Assembly: GCA_963699835.1 (NCBI GenBank)
Contig: CAVOVJ010000009.1
Location: 124,001 to 188,000 of the forward strand
Reading direction: 5' to 3'
Origin: BM003 sp963699835
Lineage (GTDB): Bacteria; Pseudomonadota; Gammaproteobacteria; Steroidobacterales; BM003
DNA: 64,000 bases
Under the pieces are notes generated by a model. The model was not told where the DNA came from, did no database searches, and worked only from the letters and a program-made list of their open reading frames with translations. Position 1 is the stretch's first letter. Each line of letters begins with the position of its first letter. Made by a program: the position numbers and the translations under genes. Positions 24,474 through 33,735 of this stretch are shown here, in pieces.

Positions 24474-25850
24474 TCAGGTCTCCAGGTATTTCGCGATCTG
24501 CTCGTTAGACAGCCGGGTCAGTTCGACGCTCGGCAGGCCCTTCAGAATTTCCCAGCCGACCTGCATGCTTTCCTCGAGACTGCGTCCCTTGCTCTGGTTG
24601 ACCAGCTTTTGCTCGAAACGGTCGCCAAAGGCGAGAAATTGTCGGTCGTTCTCGGGCAGGCCTTCTTCGCCCATGACGCTCGCCAGCAGCCTGACCCTTT
24701 CGGCACGCGCATAGGCGGCGAAGAGCTGGTGCGCCAGCGCCGGATGATCGGGGTGGGTAAAACCCTTACCAGTACCCGCATCCATTAGCCGCGACAGGCT
24801 GGGCAGTACCCGCACCGGCGGGTAAATGCCCTTGCGATCGAGTTCGCGGTCGAGCACGATCTGTCCCTCGGTGATATAGCCGGTAAGGTCGGGGATGGGA
24901 TGGCCGATATCGTCGCCGGGCATAGTCAGTATCGGCAATTGCGTAATCGTGCCCTCGACGCCATTGATACAACCGGCGCGTTCGTAAATGCCGGCAAGAT
25001 CGGAGTACATGTAGCCCGGGTAGCCTTTGCGGCTGGGAATTTCGCCATGGCTCGCCGAGACTTCGCGCAACGCCTCGCAGTAGTTGGTCATGTCAGTGAG
25101 GATCACAAGGACATGGCGTCCCTCGCTAAAAGCCAGGTACTCCGCCGCGGTCAACGCATAACGCGGGGTCAGCAGGCGCTGCGTGCTGGGTTCGTCGGCG
25201 CGATTCAAAAACATCACCGTGTGGGCCAGCGCGCCAGATCCCTCCATGGCCTCGCGAAACGCCTCGGCGCTGTCGTGCGACACGCCGATGCCGACAAAAA
25301 CGGTCGCAAAGGCGCCGGATTTTTCGCTGCGCAGTCGGGCGCGGCGCGCTATTTCGGTGGCAAGGCGATCGTGCGGCAATCCGCCGGCCGAGAACAGCGG
25401 CAGTTTCTGGCCCCTGACGAGGCTGTTCATCAGGTCGATCGTCGTCACCCCGGTTTCGATGAAGTCGCGCGGCAACGCACGCGCCGCCGGGTTTATCGCC
25501 AGCCCGTCGATTCGCATCCGGGTCACGGCCGGAACCGGCGCGCCTCCATCGAGGGGCCGACCGATGCTGTCGAACACGCGGCCGAGCATGCCGGGACCGA
25601 CGCCGAACAGCAGTGGCTCATCGCGCAGTCGCACCCGGGCATCCTCGAGACCGAGCCCCGAGGTCGACTCCAGTACCTGCACGACCATTTGCTCGTCGCT
25701 CAGCATCGCAACCCGGCCGATCCGGGCGCGGCCGTCTTCGCCGACGACCTCGACCGCCGTGTTCAGGCCGACATTGACCGCGCGGCGCAGGAACAACAGC
25801 GGTCCCTCTATCCGGGTCGCACAGCGGTCGAGTGTGACGTCAAGCTGCAT
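24474..25850 (-). CDS. atpB: V/A-type ATPase subunit B (non-catalytic)
   Basis: A 458-residue regulatory nucleotide-binding subunit. The start at 25850 (MQLDVTLD) overlaps subunit A by 11 bp, and a longer in-frame extension is only overlap. It shows VTTIDLMNSLVRGQKLPLFS, GLPHDRLATEIARRA (no Walker A, as expected for B), VILTDMTNYCEALREVS and YPGYMYSDLAGIYERAG. The length agrees with NtpB (about 460). Confidence 0.96.
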   Translation of the reverse strand: MQLDVTLDRCATRIEGPLLFLRRAVNVGLNTAVEVVGEDGRARIGRVAMLSDEQMVVQVLESTSGLGLEDARVRLRDEPLLFGVGPGMLGRVFDSIGRPLDGGAPVPAVTRMRIDGLAINPAARALPRDFIETGVTTIDLMNSLVRGQKLPLFSAGGLPHDRLATEIARRARLRSEKSGAFATVFVGIGVSHDSAEAFREAMEGSGALAHTVMFLNRADEPSTQRLLTPRYALTAAEYLAFSEGRHVLVILTDMTNYCEALREVSASHGEIPSRKGYPGYMYSDLAGIYERAGCINGVEGTITQLPILTMPGDDIGHPIPDLTGYITEGQIVLDRELDRKGIYPPVRVLPSLSRLMDAGTGKGFTHPDHPALAHQLFAAYARAERVRLLASVMGEEGLPENDRQFLAFGDRFEQKLVNQSKGRSLEESMQVGWEILKGLPSVELTRLSNEQIAKYLET

Positions 25851-27594
25851 TAGCGACCTCCGCTTCCAGCGTTGCGAAATCGTGATCGAGCCGGCGTGGC
25901 AGCAGCCGCAACCGATCGATCGCGTCCTCACCGAACTCCTCGCCAAGCCGCATCATGTGGGCCAGTACCGGCAGCGCGCCGATCTGAGCGAGCGCGACCC
26001 CTTGTTCGAGCGCATGTTCCGAGAGCTCCAGAAAGTGCATGACTGCCCGCAGCATCGCAGCCTGGCGCTCCGGTGAGCAGTAGCGGTCTACCGGTGAGAA
26101 CGAGGACTGCCGCAGCAAAGCCTCATTAGCCAGTTCGGCGCACAACAGGGTCAGTTGCTGTGCGGGCGGCAGCGCATCCTTGCCAACGATGCGTGCCATG
26201 CGCTCGAGGTGAGCTTGCTCCTCGAGCAGTTTCAGCAGGCGCTGGCGCTGTGCCGACCAGTCCGGGTTGCCCTGGGTGTTCCACCACTGACCGAGCACGG
26301 TCGCGTCACTCGAATAGGACTGCAGCGGATGAATTGCCGGGTAAAAACGGGCCTGCGCCCGGGTCCGGTCGAGGCCCCAGAAACACCGCACGTAGCGCTT
26401 TGTATGCAGCGTCACCGGTTCGGAGAAGTCGCCGGCCGGCGGGCTGACCGCACCGATAATCGTGACCGACCCCTCTTCGCCCGACAGCGTCCTGACGCGG
26501 GCGGCGCGTTCGTAGAAATCGGCCAGCCGCGAACTCAGGTAGGCCGGGTAACCGGCCTCGCCTGGCAGTTCGCCGAGACGCCCGGATACCTCGCGTAACG
26601 CCTCGGCCCAGCGACTCGTCGAATCCGCCATCAGCGCGACATGGAGCCCGCGATCGCGGAAATACTCGGCCACCGTGATGGCCGTGTAGATGCTCGCCTC
26701 GCGCGCGGCAACGGGCATGTTCGACGTATTGGCGATGATGACCGTACGTTCCATAAGCGGGCGGCCGGTACGCGGATCCTCGAGCTGCGGCAGTTCGTCG
26801 AGTACTTCCGCCATTTCATTGCCACGCTCGCCGCAGCCCACGTAGACGATGATGTCGGCATCGCACCACTTGGCGAGCGCCTCCTGCAGCACGGTCTTGC
26901 CGGTGCCGAAGCCGCCCGGCAAAGCGGCGCGGCTGCCGCGCGCGACCGGGAAGAGGGTGTCGAGAATGCGTTGCCCGGTTATCAGCGGTGCCGCTGCCTG
27001 CAGCCGGCGTTTTACCGGTCGCGCTGTCCGCACCGGCCAGATCTCGCTCAGCGCAATCTCGACGATACCGGTTCCGGTGTCGATTCTCGCGACTGTCGCG
27101 CGGTCGTCGACCTCCGCTTCCGCCGCGAGCCATTCGATGCGGCCACTGCACAGTGGCGGCACGAGGCAGGCGTGATCGCGCAACGTGCTTGTCGCCACTC
27201 CGTAGGCCTGTCCAGGCGCGACCGAATCTCCCACCGCCACGGTTGGCCTGAACGCGAAGCGTTCGCTGCTGCGATGCTCGGCGCCCGGTTTGATGAATCG
27301 CTCTTCGGCCGCACCAAGCGGACGTAACAGACCGTCGAAGATGTTGCCGAGCAGTGCCGGTCCGAGCCGCACCGAGAGTGGCTGGCCGCTGCCGCGGACC
27401 GGGTCGCCCGGTTTCAACCCGGTCGTGTCTTCGTAGACCTGCGCAGTCAGTTCATCATCGCGCAGCTGAATCACCTCTCCCAACAGTCCGTCGGGCCCGA
27501 CTTCCAGTGCCTCGTGCATGCGAAAGTTGCTGTCGGTGCGCGCGCGCAGCACCGGGCCGCCGATCCAGCGTATCGTCGCGTTATTCGTGGTCAT
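25840..27594 (-). CDS. atpA: V/A-type ATPase catalytic subunit A
   Basis: A 584-residue catalytic subunit. The Walker A motif GGFGTGKT is at residues 227-234. The sequence also has CGERGNEMAEVLDELPQL and MADSTSRWAEALREVSGRLGELPGE. The bulge domain characteristic of A subunits lies between about 110 and 190. The start codon overlaps the restored stop of subunit E (ATGA). The length and motifs are typical of bacterial V/A ATPases. Confidence 0.97.
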   Translation of the reverse strand: MTTNNATIRWIGGPVLRARTDSNFRMHEALEVGPDGLLGEVIQLRDDELTAQVYEDTTGLKPGDPVRGSGQPLSVRLGPALLGNIFDGLLRPLGAAEERFIKPGAEHRSSERFAFRPTVAVGDSVAPGQAYGVATSTLRDHACLVPPLCSGRIEWLAAEAEVDDRATVARIDTGTGIVEIALSEIWPVRTARPVKRRLQAAAPLITGQRILDTLFPVARGSRAALPGGFGTGKTVLQEALAKWCDADIIVYVGCGERGNEMAEVLDELPQLEDPRTGRPLMERTVIIANTSNMPVAAREASIYTAITVAEYFRDRGLHVALMADSTSRWAEALREVSGRLGELPGEAGYPAYLSSRLADFYERAARVRTLSGEEGSVTIIGAVSPPAGDFSEPVTLHTKRYVRCFWGLDRTRAQARFYPAIHPLQSYSSDATVLGQWWNTQGNPDWSAQRQRLLKLLEEQAHLERMARIVGKDALPPAQQLTLLCAELANEALLRQSSFSPVDRYCSPERQAAMLRAVMHFLELSEHALEQGVALAQIGALPVLAHMMRLGEEFGEDAIDRLRLLPRRLDHDFATLEAEVANAA

Positions 27595-28221
27595 TGCGTC
27601 TCCTCAGTCTCCACCAGAGCCGCGAGCAGGGCGGCATCCAGTTCCGGGATGCGGGCGGCAAAGATTCGTCGCGCTGGCGTCGATACAGGCGGTGCCGGCC
27701 GTCAGTCGCGCACCGCCGGACATGCTCTCGTCGCACTCAAAAGCGAGTGCCGCACCGAACTCCGCCGCAGCCGCGGCGAGCCGGCTGCGTTCGTTCTCTT
27801 CGAGGCCTTCGGCATGCGCCACGAGCCAGTCTTTCTGCTGCAGCAGTACGCCGGCTCTGCGGACGAGGGTCAGGCACCAAGCAGCGCGATCCTCGGGCTG
27901 TTGCCAGCGCTGCTCGAGGCCGCTTGCCAGCGCTTCGCGCCCCGTTTCCAGCAATCGCAACTGACGCTTGTGTTGGCGCTGCCGCGCCCGCGTCTGCAAC
28001 GCGGCTCGAATCAGGCCGATGCGCGCGTCCATGTGTTCGCGGGTTTCCGCGACGGCCTGGGCGACACGCTCGCGTGCCTTGCGCCGGGCGCTGGCGGCCA
28101 GACTGCCGCATTGCTGGGCAGTTTGCTCCTCGATCTCGCGACGGAGCTTCTCGCGCTCTCGCTCCAGGCGGTCGAGCATGCTCCGGGTTTGTGCTTCGGC
28201 GATACCGCTTGCGGTTCTCAT
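27591..28221 (-). CDS. atpE: V/A-type ATPase subunit E (frameshift near the C-terminus)
   Basis: A peripheral-stalk subunit of about 209 residues. The N-terminal half is a charged coiled coil (MLDRLEREREKLRREIEEQ), and the C-terminal half is a globular domain with GGARLTAGTACIDAS. As given, the frame ends at 27604 in an unrelated Cys/Arg-rich tail. If one base near 27669 is removed, it continues as RIFAARIPELDAALLAALVE and ends in ATGA overlapping subunit A, the expected operon geometry. A single-base insertion error is therefore likely. Confidence 0.88.
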
Positions 28222-28517
28222 CAGTTTGACTCCACGCCGAGGATCCGGCGGATGCGCGCGGCGAAGTCCGGGGGCCGTTGCTGGCCGCTGGCTTCGGCAA
28301 CGATCAGTGTCAACGGATACGGTTGTGCCAGCGCCGCGGCGAGCCAGTCGGGCCGGGCATGTTCCGCGACCGCGGGGGTCAGCAGCATCATTTCAACCGT
28401 TTCGTGCAGGCGCTCCAGCAAACGCTGCGCCTCATGCGGTTTGGGTGCATACGCATCAGCCCCGGCGAGCCGGAATCCCAGCGCGCTGTAACGGTCACCC
28501 ACGAAAGCCACGCGCAT
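28221..28517 (-). CDS. atpF: V/A-type ATPase subunit F
   Basis: A 98-residue central-stalk regulatory subunit. It starts MRVAFVGDRYSALGFRLAG, the family N-terminus, with a Rossmann-like alternation and a VEMMLLTPAVAEH strand. It begins 1 bp after subunit K and shares its end with the start of subunit E. The length is typical (about 100). Confidence 0.9.
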   Translation of the reverse strand: MRVAFVGDRYSALGFRLAGADAYAPKPHEAQRLLERLHETVEMMLLTPAVAEHARPDWLAAALAQPYPLTLIVAEASGQQRPPDFAARIRRILGVESN

Positions 28518-28518
28518 A

Positions 28519-28872
28519 TCAGCCGATCCGGTTGAATATCAGGATTGCGACAATCAGTCCGTAGATCGCGATGCCCTCTGCCAGTCCGACCAGGATCAGG
28601 ACGCGTCCAAGCAACTCGGGTTTTTCGGCGAGAGCGCCGACCGCGGCCGTGCCGACCTGGGCGACCGCATATCCGGCCGCGAGCGCGGACAGTCCTGCCG
28701 CCAGCGCTGCGGCGATAAATCCCCAGCGGACGATCGCGGGATCGATGGCCACGGTGGCAGCTACGGCCTCGGATGCGGTGGCAGGCACTGAAATCAGAAC
28801 GAGAGTTGCGGCTGCGACCAGCACCGCGGCAATCGTCACGACAAGGGCCATGATTTTGGCTCTGGCTTTCAT
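28519..28872 (-). CDS. atpK: V/A-type ATPase proteolipid subunit K (c ring)
   Basis: A 117-residue membrane rotor subunit. Residues 1-35 look like a cleavable signal peptide, as known for the Thermus V/A-ATPase proteolipid. A two-helix hairpin follows (about 49-75 and 90-115) with the loop ALAEKPELLGR. The ion-binding carboxylate is Glu99 in VGLAEGIAIYG. A single hairpin rather than a duplicated one is present. The motif does not settle whether H+ or Na+ is carried. The ATG at 28872 overlaps subunit I by 4 bp. Confidence 0.93.
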   Translation of the reverse strand: MKARAKIMALVVTIAAVLVAAATLVLISVPATASEAVAATVAIDPAIVRWGFIAAALAAGLSALAAGYAVAQVGTAAVGALAEKPELLGRVLILVGLAEGIAIYGLIVAILIFNRIG

Positions 28873-30713
28873 GGGATTTTCCTCGAAACAGCAGAATCGG
28901 ATTGAGTCGGGGGAGGCGGCAGCGGGCGGAATAACCGGCCCTCTCCCTTGAGAAATCGGACGAAGAATTCGAACAGTACAAGCCGGGTCGTCTGGATCCC
29001 GACAACCAGTCCTTCCAGCGCGATGACAATGGCGTTGCCGATGACCATCAGCACCAGGTAGCCGATACCGCTGGCGGCTTCGGAGACGCCGACCACGGCC
29101 GCGGCGAGACCGGCATGGGCCAGCGCGAACGCACCCACGCGGACGAACGAGATCGTGTTGACCAGCAACTGCATCAGGCTTTCGAGCAGCTCGGCCGCGT
29201 GGGTGCCGAGTGCCGCCAGGCGATGCCGTTGCGCGGTGAGCGCGCCGCCGGCGATAAACCATGCGGCACCGGCCAGCGTCGCCCACAGCGCGGCAGGCGC
29301 GAACGGCGCAGCAACCAGGCTGAGATAGCACACGAGCAGGCCTGCCCGGCTGCCGAACCACGTCGGCGCCATCCCCCGCCACCAGTATTGCAGCGCGTCG
29401 AACAGCAGGCCGAGTGTCAGCAGCGCCGCGCCGAAGACCAGCGTGACCAACAGCACCGGCACGGGGTGATCGAGCGGATGCAGCCACAGCGCCGGGATGA
29501 TGTCCTCGCGGCTGAAGATGCTGCCAAAAACGAAACCGAAGACCATCGACATCGCGCCACCCGGCACCAGCAGGCCAAGGGTTGGGACGCGCTTGCGCAA
29601 CGCCAGACCGGCCAGTAGCAGGACCAAACCCTGGCCGACGTCGCCGAACATGTATCCGAACATCAGCGGTGCAGCGAATGCGACGATGCGGCTCGGATCG
29701 ACTTCGGCCGCCGACGGTGTGCCGAGCATTCGTGCAAACAGCTCGAACGGACGAATCCATAACGGGTTGCGCAGTACCGTAGGCACGGCAACGTCGGGGA
29801 CGTCGTCGGGCAGACGCAGCAGGTGAGGTATCGCGGCGTCGTCGAGCCTGGCCTGGAGCGTGCCCGCATCCGGGTCGCTGGTCCACCCGGTGATCCAGGC
29901 GAAGTGCTCGGTCAGCGGCAGCGACGGAACGTTCGCCACCAGCCATTCGAGCAATTCGATATCGCGTAATGCTGCGGCGAGCCCGGTGCTTTCGTTTACT
30001 TGCTGCAGCTCGCCGAGCAGATTCGCGCTTTCCTCGTGGCATGAGTCGATTCTTGCTTTCACCGCGGCCATCGTTTCCGGACGTTTTGCCGGAAGCCAGC
30101 GCGGCAGCAGGATCTCACGTGCCCGCAATGCTTCCATCGAGCGGCGCAGTTCCGTGATTTGTTCGGTCGGACCGACGGCAAGAAGATATTTGCGCGTATT
30201 CGTGGTCACCCGTTGTACGAGGACCGACGGCGGAGCTTGAGCCAGGACTGCCGACTCCGGAATCAGAAACAGCGTGGCAGCCAGTGCCGGGCCGGCGCTG
30301 GCGAAGGCATCGAGATCCGGAAGTTGCACTGGCGCTCCCAGAAAATCGGCGATCAGATCGAGGTCGGATTTTTCGTGAGCGTGTTTCTGCAACTGGACGA
30401 CCAGCGGCTCGGCGCTCTTCTCCCAGTGGCGCAGTCTTGCCAGCGCCTTTTCCAGCACCAGTTCCGGGTCCTGCGGCACCTCGCTGCCGCTGGCGCGCGG
30501 TTCGGGCCAGTAATGACCGTATTTTGTGGCAAGACGCGAAAATTCCTGCAGACCGGAATGAAGATCGGGCAGGTCCAGTGGGGCGCTGGTCGTACTGTGC
30601 GCCTCCAGCTCTACGGTTCGTGTCTTCGCCAGATGTTGCAGGGTGTCCGTCAGAAACTCGCGTGGAACCAGTAGTTCGAACCAGCGCGCGGCGTAGGGTC
30701 GCAGTCCGCTCAT
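28869..30713 (-). CDS. atpI: V/A-type ATPase subunit I (stator membrane subunit a)
   Basis: A 614-residue subunit with a cytoplasmic N-terminal half (about 1-330) and a membrane half with about seven or eight helices. PLMFGYMFGDVGQG and NTISFVRVGAFALAH are hallmark segments. Arg525 in the latter is the essential arginine that faces the rotor carboxylate. It overlaps both neighbouring genes by 4 bp. The length is within the family range (600-670). Confidence 0.95.
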   Translation of the reverse strand: MSGLRPYAARWFELLVPREFLTDTLQHLAKTRTVELEAHSTTSAPLDLPDLHSGLQEFSRLATKYGHYWPEPRASGSEVPQDPELVLEKALARLRHWEKSAEPLVVQLQKHAHEKSDLDLIADFLGAPVQLPDLDAFASAGPALAATLFLIPESAVLAQAPPSVLVQRVTTNTRKYLLAVGPTEQITELRRSMEALRAREILLPRWLPAKRPETMAAVKARIDSCHEESANLLGELQQVNESTGLAAALRDIELLEWLVANVPSLPLTEHFAWITGWTSDPDAGTLQARLDDAAIPHLLRLPDDVPDVAVPTVLRNPLWIRPFELFARMLGTPSAAEVDPSRIVAFAAPLMFGYMFGDVGQGLVLLLAGLALRKRVPTLGLLVPGGAMSMVFGFVFGSIFSREDIIPALWLHPLDHPVPVLLVTLVFGAALLTLGLLFDALQYWWRGMAPTWFGSRAGLLVCYLSLVAAPFAPAALWATLAGAAWFIAGGALTAQRHRLAALGTHAAELLESLMQLLVNTISFVRVGAFALAHAGLAAAVVGVSEAASGIGYLVLMVIGNAIVIALEGLVVGIQTTRLVLFEFFVRFLKGEGRLFRPLPPPPTQSDSAVSRKIP

Positions 30714-31477
30714 GGTTTCGCTCCGGTGCCGCGCAGCCTGCTCGCAATCAGTGCGCCGCGCAGACGCTCTACATCGAGCGCGGTCAACGCGAGATGGGTG
30801 AACAGCGCCACCGCGCTGAGCGCGTAGCGACGAAACAGTCGCTGCAATTTCCCAAGGAATTCGCTGCGCAGTTCGACGCTGGCAGGCGGCAGGTTCGTCG
30901 CGGCCGCGCCGACATGGTCCAGCGCGGCGCGTTCGAGCGCCGCCAGACCGGTGCGGGTTGCGTGCGGCATTTTGGCCGGCATCAGCGCGCGCCAGTGGCT
31001 GAACCAGGCCGGGAGCAGTTCGCCCGCCTCGTTCGCCCCGGCCAGCGGCGCCAGTGCAGTGGCTGCGATCGCGCTCTGCCGTGACCCGGACTCGCCTGCG
31101 CCGAGGCTCGACACGAACGAGTCAGTACTCAGCCATCGCGGTGCCGGGTAGCCCTCGATCAGGTGTCCCAGCAACGGCAGATAGAGCAGCGTGGCCGACC
31201 ATTGCAGCGAGGGTCGCCAGTCGGGCGGTGCCCAACGCGAAACCTCATTGACATAATCCCGCCAGTCATCGCGAAGGTGGCGCTCCATGTCGCTGATCTC
31301 TGCCTGCGCCGTCAGGTGCGAGATCCACGGCCGCAGCGACGAGCTGCGAAACACCTGCAGACAGCGCCCGAGGTCGATGCTGGTTTCGGCTTCGCTCCAG
31401 GTGGCCGCGCTTACTCTCTGACCGTGTCTGGCCTGGAGTCGCGGCTGAGCGAAGGCGAAACCCGGTTCAATGCTCAT
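30710..31477 (-). CDS. Probable V/A-type ATPase subunit C-like protein
   Basis: A 255-residue, mostly helical, soluble protein in the place where the C subunit (central stalk socket to the rotor ring) is normally encoded, between subunits G and I with 11- and 4-bp overlaps. No decisive motif is recognised. It is shorter than typical C subunits (about 320-380). Trp-rich helices (WSEAE, WISHL, WAPPDW) and a helical C-terminal region (LGKLQRLFRRYALSAVALF) are visible. The assignment rests on position and size, and a divergent form is likely. Confidence 0.6.
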   Translation of the reverse strand: MSIEPGFAFAQPRLQARHGQRVSAATWSEAETSIDLGRCLQVFRSSSLRPWISHLTAQAEISDMERHLRDDWRDYVNEVSRWAPPDWRPSLQWSATLLYLPLLGHLIEGYPAPRWLSTDSFVSSLGAGESGSRQSAIAATALAPLAGANEAGELLPAWFSHWRALMPAKMPHATRTGLAALERAALDHVGAAATNLPPASVELRSEFLGKLQRLFRRYALSAVALFTHLALTALDVERLRGALIASRLRGTGAKP

Positions 31478-31820
31478 CGTCCCCGCTCGTCAGGCGGGCG
31501 GCGAGCAATCGGCCCGCTTCCCGCATGCGTCGCAGCAGTTCGCTGTCGGGTTCGGCGGCAAGTGTCTCGGCTGCCGCAGCGCGTTTCAGTTTTGCGATTT
31601 CACGTTCGAGCTGGCGCTTGCCACGACGGTGTACATCGGCGGTGCGTTGCTCTGCACGCTCCATCAGATGGCGTGCGTTCAGTCGAGCCTCCGCGAGCTG
31701 GCTGTCAGCCGCTTCTTTTATGGCCTCGATGTCGAGTTGCAGTCCGCGTTCCGCCGCCAGCACGTGGTCCATCGCCGACGCGATTCGGGGGTCCTGCTGC
31801 TGTTTTCCCGGCCTCTCCAT
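31467..31820 (-). CDS. Probable V/A-type ATPase subunit G/H-like coiled-coil protein
   Basis: A 117-residue highly charged helix, with ALDLDIEAIKEAADSQLAEAR-like heptads starting near residue 20 and continuing to about 95. Peripheral-stalk subunits G/H have this form and pair with subunit E. The start at 31820 was chosen because the upstream in-frame Met at 31883 adds a non-helical tail. It is the first gene of the ATPase operon and overlaps the next gene by 11 bp. The assignment is from structure type and position. Confidence 0.6.
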   Translation of the reverse strand: MERPGKQQQDPRIASAMDHVLAAERGLQLDIEAIKEAADSQLAEARLNARHLMERAEQRTADVHRRGKRQLEREIAKLKRAAAAETLAAEPDSELLRRMREAGRLLAARLTSGDDEH

Positions 31821-32018
31821 GAAACCGACCCGCCTCCGGGTTGTGAGATATAACTCTGGCTCCGAATCCGTCCGAGCATGCAAATTCGTGGTGGGTTTCC
31901 ACCCTTGTTATTGTCGACCGCTACTGGTACAAGTTTCCGCCTGCCGTGCTTCGCGGCACCATACGTAAAATCCACAGGCTGATCGGTGATAGTACGATCG
32001 GCTACGGTTGTGCCTGTC

Positions 32019-32858
32019 ATGGACCTAGAGAAGGAAATGCTCAGAGAAGGGGCGTATCCCCTTATCGGCGAAGGTGATCCGCCGCCGTTCTCCGTCGTCA
32101 ACGCGGACGGCGCGGCGAACGTGCTGCTGGTGGCCGATCATGCGAGCCGGGCCTTCCCGGGTGCGATGGACAATCTTGGGCTCGACGACTGGGTGCTCGA
32201 GCGGCATGTCGCTTACGATATTGGCTCGGCAGACGTTACCCTGCAGTTGTCGCAATTGCTCGATGCGCCCGCGGTTCTCGCCGGCTACTCACGCCTCATC
32301 ATCGACTGCAATCGACGCCTGGACGATCCGACCGCTTTCATTGAAGTCAGCGACGGCATCGCGATTCCCGGCAATATCGAGATCGATGAACACGAAAAGG
32401 ACCAACGGATACGGTCGTTCTTTGCGCCTTATCACCGCGCCATTACCGCCGAACTGGACCGGTTGCGGGGACGGACGCCGGCGCCGGCGCTGATATCGAT
32501 CCACAGTTGCACGCCGGTTTTCGACAGGGTCGTCCGGCCCTGGCACATAGGTGTGCTGTGGGATCGGGATCCGCGTATTGCGCGACCGTTGCTCGACGCG
32601 CTGGAGGCAATGCCCGATATTTGTGTTGGCGACAACGAGCCTTATTCCGGACGCCATCCGCATGACTACACTATCGATTTCCATGCAGAGCCCGATGGCC
32701 TGCCGCATGTCGGTATCGAGATCCGCCAGGATCTCATAGATTGCAAGGAAGGCGCGGCAGAGTGGGCGGGCTTACTCTATGACGGTTTAAAGGAGGTTCT
32801 CGCGGACCCCGCGTTGTATTCACGATTGCGCGCAGTAACCGGTTGCTGCCGGGTCTAG
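32019..32858 (+). CDS. N-formylglutamate amidohydrolase family protein
   Basis: A 279-residue hydrolase of the N-formylglutamate amidohydrolase family, which releases formate and glutamate in histidine breakdown. Family sequences seen are VLLVADHASRAFP, HVAYDIGSADVT, YSRLIIDCNR, SIHSCTPVF and HVGIEIRQDLI. The start is uncertain: ATG at 32019 is preferred, and a GTG at 31986 or ATG at 32037 are alternatives. No other histidine-degradation gene is nearby, so the natural substrate may be another N-formyl or N-acyl amino acid. It converges with the next gene, overlapping by 4 bp. Confidence 0.85.
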   Translation: MDLEKEMLREGAYPLIGEGDPPPFSVVNADGAANVLLVADHASRAFPGAMDNLGLDDWVLERHVAYDIGSADVTLQLSQLLDAPAVLAGYSRLIIDCNRRLDDPTAFIEVSDGIAIPGNIEIDEHEKDQRIRSFFAPYHRAITAELDRLRGRTPAPALISIHSCTPVFDRVVRPWHIGVLWDRDPRIARPLLDALEAMPDICVGDNEPYSGRHPHDYTIDFHAEPDGLPHVGIEIRQDLIDCKEGAAEWAGLLYDGLKEVLADPALYSRLRAVTGCCRV

Positions 32859-33559
32859 CCCTCCGCCCCGACATTGCGTAGCGGCGAGCCGCCGGCAAAC
32901 AGACTTTCCATGATCCGGGTTTCGCGGCGCTCGATTGTCGCCAGGAATTCGGCCGCGCCCTGCATTGTCTTGAACGCGCGGAAGCCTCTTTCCAGAAAGT
33001 CCTGGAGCGCGCCGAACCCTGCCAGATGAGCCGGCCGGTGCAACATTTTCAGCAATGCATATAACATCGGGTGGGCAAGCGATCGGTCGAGGTCATGGCC
33101 GACCTGGAGCAGCAACCGGATTTGTTGCTCGCGCTCCTCGCGGCGGCCCGCGCGGCGATATGCCTCGGCGTAACTCCAGCCTTCGACCGCTTCGTCTCCG
33201 GGCCACGCCAGCACCATCGCGGTGTCGAGTTCCTGGCTCATTACCTCGAGCTGCAGCGCACGCTGCACCGTGTCGAGGGTCGGCCCAGGCAACATCCGTT
33301 CCATCACCGGGTAGACCCGCAGCAGCTGATCATCGCGGCGCGACAGGTCGGGTGACCCATAAAGATCGTTGACGAAAAACTCGACCGCGGGCCGATAGCG
33401 CTGCGTGGCGTGGAGATCCGAATAGGTCTGTTGCAGTCGCTGCGACTGCCATTGCTGCAGTGACAGCAGGCGCTGTTGCAGCCTGATATCGTTCTCGAAG
33501 CCGCGCCGCAGAGCACGATTGCGTTGCAGCAACTGGCCAAGCGGACTTTCGCTGGTCAA
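32855..33559 (-). CDS. FFLEELY-motif family protein, unknown function
   Basis: A 234-residue, all-helical soluble protein. Residues 57-66 read PAVEFFVNDLYG, a variant of the FFLEELYG motif that names a proteobacterial family of unknown role. It is followed by SRRDDQLLRVYPVMERMLP, also conserved. The C-terminus (GAAEFLATIERRE) is another family feature. It is often met next to lipid-related genes, and here acyl-CoA-binding protein follows on the other strand. No catalytic motif is seen. Confidence 0.75.
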   Translation of the reverse strand: MTSESPLGQLLQRNRALRRGFENDIRLQQRLLSLQQWQSQRLQQTYSDLHATQRYRPAVEFFVNDLYGSPDLSRRDDQLLRVYPVMERMLPGPTLDTVQRALQLEVMSQELDTAMVLAWPGDEAVEGWSYAEAYRRAGRREEREQQIRLLLQVGHDLDRSLAHPMLYALLKMLHRPAHLAGFGALQDFLERGFRAFKTMQGAAEFLATIERRETRIMESLFAGGSPLRNVGAEG

Positions 33560-33735
33560 TGTTGTCTCCCGCGCATGCTGGAGGCAGCAACCCGTTCATA
33601 TTGCGTCACGCGGGTTGGTTCCGCCGCTTTGATCGACCGATGGAGTCGTAATTGCCCCGGCGGTGGCGATACACTACCTGCCCGGGCTGACCACCAGCCT
33701 TTGCCAATTGTCCCAGATTTGCGAGGAGTATGGAT

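Noticed and set aside
24900..26076. Long plus-strand open frames through the ATPase B and A genes
   Set aside because: Shadows of strongly conserved coding sequence on the other strand.
28519..30042. Apparent 507-residue protein ending in the ATPase proteolipid
   Set aside because: The N-terminal part is subunit I in another frame; the proteolipid begins at 28872.
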